Source: Burkholderiales bacterium (GTDB lineage Bacteria > Pseudomonadota > Gammaproteobacteria > Burkholderiales > Casimicrobiaceae). Taken from it: a stretch of DNA of 59,777 bases. Numbering within the stretch: position 1 is the stretch's first letter; each line of letters begins with the position of its first letter. This document shows, piece after piece, positions 9,617 to 16,949 of the stretch. Position numbers and translations under genes: made by a program. The notes beneath the pieces are model-generated. The model made no database searches. It was not told the origin of the DNA and saw only the letters and a list, made by a program, of their open reading frames with translations. The DNA lies in contig JAICUU010000002.1 of assembly GCA_025935675.1 (NCBI GenBank), forward strand, positions 1 through 59,777, given 5' to 3'.

Positions 9617-10288
9617 ATGGCGCGAATGAAATTCCTGTGTGATGCCGAGCGCTGCATCGAATGCAACGGCTGCGTCACCGCGTGCAAGCAGGAGCACGAG
9701 ATTCCATGGGGCGTCAACCGCCGCCGCGTGGTGACGATGAACGACGGCGTCCCCGGCGAGCGCTCGATCTCGGTCGCCTGCATGCACTGCTCGGACGCGC
9801 CATGCATGGCGGTGTGCCCGGTCGACTGCTTCTACAAGACCGACCAGGGCGTCGTGCTGCACGACAAGGACATGTGCATCGGCTGCGGGTACTGCTTCTA
9901 CGCATGTCCGTTCGGCGCGCCTCAGTTCCCGCAGCTCGGCGCGTTCGGCGTGCGCGGCAAGATGGACAAGTGCACGTTCTGCGCCGGCGGCCCCGAGCCC
10001 GACGGCTCGGCCGCGGAATTCGAGAAGTACGGCCGCAATCGACTGTCCGAAGGCAAGCTGCCGGTGTGCGCCGAGATGTGCTCGACCAAGGCGCTGCTCG
10101 CCGGCGACGGCGACGTCCTCGCCGACATCTATCGCGATCGCGTGCTTCGCCGCGGCAAGGGCGCCGAGGTTTGGGGCTGGGCGACCGCGTACAAGGCGCC
10201 CGCCGGCGGCAACGGCGCCCCGCGACCCGCGGGCGCGACGCCTGCGCCTTCCGCAGGGCCCGCAGCACCCCAGGGAGGCAAGTCATGA
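9617..10288 (+). CDS. fdhB: Formate dehydrogenase iron-sulfur subunit
   Basis: CIECNGCVTACKQEH, CMHCSDAPCMAVCPVDC, CIGCGYCFYACPFGAP motifs. Confidence 0.95.
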   Translation: MARMKFLCDAERCIECNGCVTACKQEHEIPWGVNRRRVVTMNDGVPGERSISVACMHCSDAPCMAVCPVDCFYKTDQGVVLHDKDMCIGCGYCFYACPFGAPQFPQLGAFGVRGKMDKCTFCAGGPEPDGSAAEFEKYGRNRLSEGKLPVCAEMCSTKALLAGDGDVLADIYRDRVLRRGKGAEVWGWATAYKAPAGGNGAPRPAGATPAPSAGPAAPQGGKS

Positions 10289-10521
10289 CGCGCCGGCTCG
10301 AAGCAATCGTGGTGCCGCTGGCGGCGGCGTTGTCGGCGTTGATGCTGGCGGGCTGCGGCGAGCGTCCGCAGGTCGTCGATTACAAGCAGGGCACGTATTC
10401 GGGCAAGCCCGATACGCCGGCTTGGTCCAACGCGCCGTTCAATGGCAACGAGCAGGAGTGGACGAACGTGCTCAAGCAGCGCGCGCAGAACCAGAACGAG
10501 TACAAGCGGATCGGCGGTTGA
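10285..10521 (+). CDS. Small lipoprotein (78 aa) inside the formate dehydrogenase operon
   Basis: ATG overlaps fdhB stop; lipobox LMLAGC; sits between FeS and cyt b subunits. Confidence 0.75.
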   Translation: MTRRLEAIVVPLAAALSALMLAGCGERPQVVDYKQGTYSGKPDTPAWSNAPFNGNEQEWTNVLKQRAQNQNEYKRIGG

Positions 10522-10525
10522 CGCA

Positions 10526-11611
10526 ATGGCCGGCCACGATGATCCCGTGATGTCGCGCGCGATGCGTGCCGCGAGGTCCCTCGCGGTCGTCGTCGCCTGG
10601 GCAGCGCTGTCGGCAATGCCGGCGCACGCGCAATCGCCGGCGCTCAACGCCGACGATGCGGCGTCGGCCAAGGCCCAGCAGCTCCAGCAGGAGACCCAGC
10701 CGCTCAACAACCAGCCGGTGTGGTCGGAGGTACGCTCCGGCCGGCCGCAGGTGACGCAGGTGCGCGGCCGCGAGACCAACGTGCTGATCCAGCAGGGCGG
10801 GCAGACGTGGCGCGCGCTGCGCAACGGCCAGGTCGCCGTCTACGGCGGGTGGGCCATCGTCGTGATCCTGGTCGCGATCGCGGCGTTCTACCTGTGGAAG
10901 GGGCCGTTGCGGCTGCATTCGCCGATGACCGGGCGCAAGATCCGTCGCTTCCTGCCGTTCCAGCAGCTGATCCACTGGACGACGGCCACTGCGTTCGTCG
11001 TGCTCGCGATCACCGGCATCATCCTCGGCTTCGGCAAGAGCATGCTGTTGCCGATCCTCGGCCACACGCTGTTCTCGTGGCTTGCGCAGATCGCGAAGCC
11101 CCTGCACAACTTCATGGGGCCGGTGTTCGCGGTCTGCACCGTCATCATCTTCTTCACGTTCGTGCGCCGGAACTGGTGGCGCGCCTACGACATGGTGTGG
11201 ATCCGCAAGTTCGGCGGCATGTTGTCGGGTCACGACGTGCCGTCGGGCAAGTTCAACGCGGGCGAGAAGCTGTGGTTCTGGGGTGGCGTGCTGTTCCTCG
11301 GCGTCGTCGTCAGCGCCTCGGGGTTCGTGCTCGATTTCGCCAACTTCGACCAGACGCGCCAGACGATGCAGTGGGCGAACATCATCCACCTCGCGGCGGC
11401 ATGCCTGTTCATGATGGCCGGGCTCGGGCACATCTACATGGGCACGATCGGCATGATCGGCGCCTACCAGGCGATGAAGACCGGCTACGTCGACGAGACC
11501 TGGGCCCGCGAGCACCACCTGTACTGGTACGAGGACGTCAAGGCCGGCCGCGTCGATGTCGAAGCGGTGCCGTCGTCGAAGGAGCCCGCGGTGAAGCCGC
11601 GGCCCGCCTGA
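10526..11611 (+). CDS. fdhC: Formate dehydrogenase cytochrome b (gamma) subunit
   Basis: Signal peptide then RKIRRFLPFQQLIHWTTATAFVVLAITGIILGFG, PLHNFMGPVFAV, GGMLSGHDVPSGKFNAGEKLWFWGG; multi-TM cyt b family. Confidence 0.93.
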   Translation: MAGHDDPVMSRAMRAARSLAVVVAWAALSAMPAHAQSPALNADDAASAKAQQLQQETQPLNNQPVWSEVRSGRPQVTQVRGRETNVLIQQGGQTWRALRNGQVAVYGGWAIVVILVAIAAFYLWKGPLRLHSPMTGRKIRRFLPFQQLIHWTTATAFVVLAITGIILGFGKSMLLPILGHTLFSWLAQIAKPLHNFMGPVFAVCTVIIFFTFVRRNWWRAYDMVWIRKFGGMLSGHDVPSGKFNAGEKLWFWGGVLFLGVVVSASGFVLDFANFDQTRQTMQWANIIHLAAACLFMMAGLGHIYMGTIGMIGAYQAMKTGYVDETWAREHHLYWYEDVKAGRVDVEAVPSSKEPAVKPRPA

Positions 11612-11655
11612 ACTTCAACGAACGCGAGCGCGCTCGCCCGGATGGAGACCTGCCG

Positions 11656-11985
11656 ATGAATGTACTGCGCCCCGTCGTCGTCGCCGCGATCGCCGTCGCG
11701 TGCAGCGCCGCCTACGCCAAGCTGCCGCCGGCGCCGCCGATGACGGACGCCCAGAAGGCGGAGGCGGAGGCCAAGAAGACGGCCACTGCCGACAAGGAAA
11801 AGAACGAGCTGACCAACGCGCAGAACCGTGTCGCGCAGATCTACATCGCGCAGCAGAAGGCCAAGGGCGTGACCGTCACGCCGCAACTGCCGTCGACAGG
11901 CGGCAGCGCCGAGCCGCAGAAGCCGCCGTCCTCGCGCGCCGAGCCCGAGAAGGCGATGGCGCATTCGCCGCCGAAGAAGCACTAG
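11656..11985 (+). CDS. Small exported Lys/Ala-rich protein (109 aa), end of formate dehydrogenase operon
   Basis: Signal peptide MNVLRPVVVAAIAVACSAAYA; KAEAEAKKTATADKEKNELTNAQNRVAQIYIAQQKAKG. Confidence 0.65.
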   Translation: MNVLRPVVVAAIAVACSAAYAKLPPAPPMTDAQKAEAEAKKTATADKEKNELTNAQNRVAQIYIAQQKAKGVTVTPQLPSTGGSAEPQKPPSSRAEPEKAMAHSPPKKH

Positions 11986-12104
11986 CGCGCGGCCGCGGCG
12001 TAGCGAGCGCCGCGTCGTCCTCGAGTCGTACCGCGCGGCCCCGCTCAAGCGAGGCGAGCGCCGCCTCATCGTTCCCGTGCGGGCGACCCGCGCGATCGCG
12101 CTGC

Positions 12105-12110
12105 TATAAT
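12105..12110 (+). promoter_or_regulatory. -10 element (TATAAT) for tRNA-Ser
   Basis: Perfect TATAAT 9 bp upstream of the mature tRNA 5' end; weak -35. Confidence 0.6.
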
Positions 12111-12119
12111 CCGCGGTCC

Positions 12120-12207
12120 GGAGAGTTGGCCGAGTGGTCGAAGGCGCCTGACTCGAAATCAGGTATACGGCAACGTATCGGGGGTTCGAATCCCTCACTC
12201 TCCGCCA
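12120..12207 (+). tRNA. tRNA-Ser (anticodon CGA), CCA encoded
   Basis: GGAGAGT...ACTCTCC acceptor stem, anticodon loop CTCGAAA, long variable arm, GGTTCGAATCC T-loop, terminal CCA. Confidence 0.97.
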
Positions 12208-12305
12208 TTTCCTTCGCCGCTTCCTACCGCATTGTCGGCATTTGTCCGATTGCACGTTGTCAACCACACGGGCGACGATCCGGGCTCGACGTACCGAGCC
12301 TTGCG

Positions 12306-12506
12306 ATGAGCGACGAATACGAACCCCGCGTGCCCCACGACCGATCCCACATCAGCCTGTCCGAGGACGGCGACGTCCGCTACTGGACGTACCGGCTCGG
12401 CTGCACGGAGCCGGGGCTTCGCCTTGCCGTCGACGCCGTCGGCCATCGCTCGGAGGCGGTGTGCGAATATCTCTCCGCGTCGCATCGCAGCGCGATCTTG
12501 TTTTGA
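12306..12506 (+). CDS. Small DUF3606-like protein
   Basis: DRSHISLSEDGDVRYWTYRLGCTEPGLRLAVDAVGHRSEAVCEYL resembles the DUF3606 pattern. Confidence 0.6.
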   Translation: MSDEYEPRVPHDRSHISLSEDGDVRYWTYRLGCTEPGLRLAVDAVGHRSEAVCEYLSASHRSAILF

Positions 12507-12586
12507 CGCCGCGGCCGTGAACGGCCGCCGCGGATCACAACCCGCAAACGGGTTGCGCCTTTCGGCCCCGAGCCGCGCGACGGCGA

Positions 12587-13819
12587 TCAAGGCCTCGTCA
12601 CGATCATGAAATAGGCGTCGGTCTCGCCGGTCGGGAACGGCGCGAAGGCGGACAGCTTGCGGCCGTCCGCCGACAGGAACGCGAGGCCGGTGATGGGACC
12701 CGCGCCGAAGCGGCAGGTCGTGCCGGCCGTGGCATGAATCGTCCACGTGAAGACGGGCGCATCGCCGCGCGGCGTGAAAGCACCCGCGAACGAGCACGCG
12801 CCGTTGCCGCCGCTGAAGCTGCCGTCCGCCTGGATCGTGACGCCGGCCCCTTGGCGGCCGTCGGCATGCCCGGTGTAGCCCGCGTAGCCGCCTGCCAGCG
12901 TCGCGAGGCTGGCCGCCGACACAGCGCCCGGCGCGTACGTCGCATCGAGCGTGCGTCCGCCGCTTGTGCCCGCCATCGTCACGTGTAATGTGCCGCCCTC
13001 GGTAAACGTGCCGCTGACGGCGATCGCGCGGGCGACGCCCCGTGTCTCGGCCGCATCGGCGATCGGCGAATCGGTCGCCGCCGAATCGAAGCGGCCATCG
13101 GTCGTTTCCGCCGTGCCGTAGACGACGTCCGATTCGATGGTTTGGCCGGCCTTCAGCATCTCGATGTAAAACGTGCCGTCGTCGAGCACCATCGCCAGCG
13201 CCGCTTCGCCCGCGCTGGTCGTGCCGGTCCACACGCCGGCCGCCGACGCTTCGGGCGGGGGCGGGATCACCGCCGGCGGCAGCGACGTCGTGCACCAAGC
13301 CGGTCCCTCGGACGCGTAGCCCTTGGCAACCATCCGCTGGACCACTTCGGGACTGTTGGTGAAGCGATGGTTCGGCGCGCCGCCCATGCCGTTGTTGAAG
13401 ACGCGAAAGACCGGGTACTCGCCGATGGGGCACGTTCCCGCAGCGTTCCCCACATCGGCGTCGAACAGCTCGGGGTCCTCGAAAGTCCAGTCGGGAAACA
13501 GTTGCTGCGTGACCGCGCAATCGCCGTGAAGCGTGCCGTAGAAGTGCGAGCTCGTGCCGTTGTATTTGTCGTTGTACATTCGGCAGATCTGCACCGCGCT
13601 CGGCGGGTGCGACGCCGGATGGTAGGCGTCGAACGCCAAGCCAGTGCGAACCCAACCGGGAAACTGGTGCGTGTCGAGAAGCTCGATCTCGTTGGACCTC
13701 GGCGTCATGAAGTAATGGCCGAGGCTTGCGTTGTAGTACTCGACGACGGTGACGGTCGCCGCGTGCGCGACGACGCCGGCCAGCGCGAGCGCGCCGGCCA
13801 TGATGAGGCGCAGATACAT
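12587..13819 (-). CDS. Secreted protein with N-terminal DUF5648-like domain
   Basis: Signal peptide ...ALAGVVAHA; VVEYYNASLGHYFMTPRSNEIELLD...YPVFRVFNNGMGGAPNHRFTNS; domain shared with the S8 protease at 16950-19115. Confidence 0.75.
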   Translation of the reverse strand: MYLRLIMAGALALAGVVAHAATVTVVEYYNASLGHYFMTPRSNEIELLDTHQFPGWVRTGLAFDAYHPASHPPSAVQICRMYNDKYNGTSSHFYGTLHGDCAVTQQLFPDWTFEDPELFDADVGNAAGTCPIGEYPVFRVFNNGMGGAPNHRFTNSPEVVQRMVAKGYASEGPAWCTTSLPPAVIPPPPEASAAGVWTGTTSAGEAALAMVLDDGTFYIEMLKAGQTIESDVVYGTAETTDGRFDSAATDSPIADAAETRGVARAIAVSGTFTEGGTLHVTMAGTSGGRTLDATYAPGAVSAASLATLAGGYAGYTGHADGRQGAGVTIQADGSFSGGNGACSFAGAFTPRGDAPVFTWTIHATAGTTCRFGAGPITGLAFLSADGRKLSAFAPFPTGETDAYFMIVTRP

Positions 13820-14044
13820 GTCGGTTTCCCCTTGGCTGTCGGCACACCGCGCCGGCGAACGGCTGCCAGGCCAGCGCTGTGCCGCGACGACCCCTTGACC
13901 CCCGGGCGCGGATGGTGAACGCGGCCATGCGCCATGTCAACGTGCGCTGCGATTCCCTTCCGCGGCACTGTCGGCGCAGCGCCGATCGCGGGAAGCGGCG
14001 TCATCCGATAGCGGCCGCGACCGCCGGCCGGCGAACATGCGGCC

Positions 14045-14302
14045 GTGAGCGAGCGCGATGCCAGCACGAGGATGAAGTCGCGGCCCGGTCGATGGCTGCG
14101 GCGCCGACGCGAGCCCGCGGCGCATCCGCTGCCGGCGCCGCATGAGCGCGACGAGAGCGCCGATCCCAAGGCGCCCGCCGAGGGACCGAAGCTCGACCGC
14201 GCCGAGCAGGACGTTCGCGAGGGTCGCGTCGACACCGATAACTACGGGCGTACGCGCGAATCGTTCGAGCAGGCCGGCAAGCGTGGCACGCGCCGTCGTT
14301 GA
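14045..14302 (+). CDS. Hypothetical protein (85 aa, Arg/Glu-rich)
   Basis: Uninterrupted ORF between opposing genes with plausible hydrophilic composition only. Confidence 0.4.
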   Translation: MSERDASTRMKSRPGRWLRRRREPAAHPLPAPHERDESADPKAPAEGPKLDRAEQDVREGRVDTDNYGRTRESFEQAGKRGTRRR

Positions 14303-14353
14303 GCGCGCACGCGGCGGCGCGCGGCGCCCGGACGAACCCGGCTTGCAGCGCGC

Positions 14354-15541
14354 CTAGACGAGCTCGCCCTTGCGGCGCATCGCCAGTGGAATGAGCACCA
14401 GCGCGAGCGACGCGCCCGCGATCGGCACGAACGCGAGCGCGGGCACGCCGAGCGCGTCCCACAGCGCACCGCTGGCGATCGACAGCACGACCGCGCTTCC
14501 ATAGCTGATCGTGAACGTGCCCGCGGCTGTGCGCGCGACGTCGTCGCGATGGCACAAAAGCGGCGGCAGCGTGAGCCCGATGATCAGCGCGGCGGCGTTG
14601 GCAAAGCCCACCATCGCCGTCCACAGGATCGTCCGCGATCCGACGTCGAGCACGATGCCGGCGACGCCGATGACCGACAGCACGCCGCATGCGATATAGG
14701 GCCACGCCTTGCGCTCGATGCGGCCCGCGGTGCCGAGCAGCAATAGCGACGCCGGGAGCTGCGCGAAGTTGAGCGCGGTCAGCGCGGGACCGATCAGGTC
14801 GGAACGCCCGTGGCTCGCGAGGTAGATCGGCAGGAACGCGTTGGTGGAGAAGTACGTGGTGTTGAAGCAGCAGAAGAGGCCGCCCAGCCGCCACACGAGG
14901 CCCTTGTGCCAGTCCGGGAGCCACTTCGACGGCAGCGCGCGGCTCGTCGCGGATGGCGTCGCGTCATGGGGCGCGCAGACGGCGACGACGAGCGCGATGA
15001 TCACCACCGGCACCGACCACAGCACCAGCGAGCCGCGCCACGAGCCGCCGACCAGCGGCAGCACCAGCGATGCCGCGAACATCACCGGCAGGATCTCGCC
15101 GATCAGGAGCCCGTTGGTGTAGAGCGCGGTGCCGGTGCCGACGTGCGCCGGCATCCACTGGCGCACGGCCGTGGGCATGATCGGCTGCATGATCGCGATG
15201 CCGACCGACATCAGCACGGTCATCGCGAACAGCATCGCGAACGACGGCGACACGCCGCGCAGCGCCGAGCCCACCGCGATCACCACCAGTCCTCCGACCA
15301 GCGCGTGCTTGACACCGAGCTTCGTGACGAGCAGCGAGCCCAGCAGCGCAGCGATCGCGAAGAGCGCCGGCGGCACGCTCGACAGCATGCCGACCTGGGT
15401 GGCGGACAGGCCGAAATCGTCGCGGATCGTCGCCAGCACGGGCGGCACGGCGAGGATCGTCAGTCGGAGCGTGTTCCCGGAGAGCCACAGGAGCGTGGCG
15501 GCGAGCCACGCCGCGGGCGGCGCGTCGGCGTTGCGGTGCAT
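14354..15541 (-). CDS. MFS transporter, CynX/NimT-like
   Basis: 12-TM pattern; TLRLTILAVPPVLATIRDDFGLSATQVGMLSSVPPALFAIAALLGSLL. Confidence 0.85.
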   Translation of the reverse strand: MHRNADAPPAAWLAATLLWLSGNTLRLTILAVPPVLATIRDDFGLSATQVGMLSSVPPALFAIAALLGSLLVTKLGVKHALVGGLVVIAVGSALRGVSPSFAMLFAMTVLMSVGIAIMQPIMPTAVRQWMPAHVGTGTALYTNGLLIGEILPVMFAASLVLPLVGGSWRGSLVLWSVPVVIIALVVAVCAPHDATPSATSRALPSKWLPDWHKGLVWRLGGLFCCFNTTYFSTNAFLPIYLASHGRSDLIGPALTALNFAQLPASLLLLGTAGRIERKAWPYIACGVLSVIGVAGIVLDVGSRTILWTAMVGFANAAALIIGLTLPPLLCHRDDVARTAAGTFTISYGSAVVLSIASGALWDALGVPALAFVPIAGASLALVLIPLAMRRKGELV

Positions 15542-15653
15542 CGGCGGCGGCGTTGTCGTTGTTCGAAAAGCGCCGCGACGTGCGGGCCGGGCCACGCGCG
15601 AGGCGCGCGTGCCGGCGGCTTCGAGGCAACCGCTACGATAGCAAACCCGCGCG

Positions 15654-16748
15654 TCACCACGCGTAGCCGAGCGTGAAGAGGAGCGTGCGGTCGGCGCTGA
15701 AGCGGCCGGCCGGCGGGTCGCTGGTCCAGTCGTAGTTGTACTGCAGCGTGGCGTTGATGCCGAGGCCGATCGGTGCGCGCACGCCGGTCTGCGTGTGCAG
15801 CACGATCGAATTGCGCGAATCGAGGCTCACCGTGCCGTCCTGCTGGTGGAAGAACTGCATGTTGAGGCCGAACGGCTTCTGGTCGTAGCGCAGCACCCAC
15901 GCCGGCGCCGCGTAGTTCTGGTCGGGCACGCCGATGTTGTCGACGACGACGTAGTCGAGGCCGCCCTGCAGCGACAGGTTGAGCGCCGGCGATTCGTAGA
16001 ACTGGTAGCCAATCCCCACGCCGAGCGTCGAGCGCAGCTCGAGCGCCTTGAACGGGTCGTGCTCGAACGTCGCGCGCGTGTACGAGAAATCCTTGTTGCG
16101 ATAGAAGCGGTCGTACTCGCCGCGCGCCCGCCAGTTGGACGCCGACTCGATCTCGTTGCTGGTCGCGCGGTTGTACTCGCCGCCGGCGAGCACGCGGGAA
16201 TGGCGTGCGCGCCCGGTGACGTCGGCTTCGACGTGCAGTGTGCCGTTGGTGCTGTTGCCGCTGGTGGACGCGCCGCCGGCATTGACGTGCCCGGTCCACA
16301 GGATGCCGGCGCCGCTCTCCTCGATCGTCGGGTTGACGAAGCGCACGTCGGCGAGCGCGATGTCGCGCGCCGGTGGCGCCTCGCCCTTCGGCGCGCCGGG
16401 TGGCGGCGCGGGAATGAACACCGCATGGCCGGCCGACGTGCCGGCGCCGAGCGTGCCCTTGAGCACGCGCTCCTCGCTGATCATCAACGACACGGGCTTG
16501 GGCGTGGCGAGCGCTGCGATGTCCGACCATTTGAGCTTCAGCGTGCCGGCGTAGTCGGTCGCGAACGTCAGCTCGTCGCCCATCTTGTGCACGACCTTGC
16601 CGGTCAGGCGGTCGCCGTTCTTGAGGACGATGACGTCGGCGTGCGCGGCGCAGGCGAGCACGGCGGCGCCGAGCACCAGGGCGAGGCGGGCGATCCGGGC
16701 CGGAGGGGGCGAGGGAAGGCGGCGCTTGGACGCGCGTTCATCGATCAT
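15654..16748 (-). CDS. DUF481 domain (YdiY-like) outer-membrane protein
   Basis: HADVIVLKNGDRLTGKVVHKMGDELTFATDYAGTLKLKWSDIAAL... and C-terminal beta-barrel ending in aromatic residue. Confidence 0.85.
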   Translation of the reverse strand: MIDERASKRRLPSPPPARIARLALVLGAAVLACAAHADVIVLKNGDRLTGKVVHKMGDELTFATDYAGTLKLKWSDIAALATPKPVSLMISEERVLKGTLGAGTSAGHAVFIPAPPPGAPKGEAPPARDIALADVRFVNPTIEESGAGILWTGHVNAGGASTSGNSTNGTLHVEADVTGRARHSRVLAGGEYNRATSNEIESASNWRARGEYDRFYRNKDFSYTRATFEHDPFKALELRSTLGVGIGYQFYESPALNLSLQGGLDYVVVDNIGVPDQNYAAPAWVLRYDQKPFGLNMQFFHQQDGTVSLDSRNSIVLHTQTGVRAPIGLGINATLQYNYDWTSDPPAGRFSADRTLLFTLGYAW

Positions 16749-16838
16749 CCAAGCGCAGGATGCCGCGCGACGGCGGGCGCCTTAACCCGCCGTCGTCCGA
16801 TTGGCTTGTAGGGATCGGCTGACGCGATGCGTTCCAAC

Positions 16839-16940
16839 GTCATTCCCGCGGATGCGGGAATCCAGCCTTGACATCGCGACTCGAGGCGTGTTGCTACCCG
16901 TGCAACGCCAAGGCGGGATCCCCGCATTCGCGGGGATGAC
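16839..16940. repeat. REPIN/MITE-like element: two inverted GTCATTCCCGCG/GATGAC palindromes flanking a spacer
   Basis: GTCATTCCCGCGGATGCGGGAATCCAGCCTTGAC ... GGATCCCCGCATTCGCGGGGATGAC; a related element lies at 33041-33184. Confidence 0.75.
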
Positions 16941-16949
16941 GGGGATGCG

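Noticed and set aside
6802-9807. 1001-aa minus-strand ORF antisense to fdhA
   Set aside because: Arg/Ala/His/Val-rich composition typical of high-GC shadow frames, no recognisable domain, fully overlapped by a clear FdhA.
16839-16940. CRISPR array interpretation of the palindromic repeats here and at 33 kb
   Set aside because: Only one or two copies per site, inverted not direct arrangement at the ends, no regular spacers and no cas genes.
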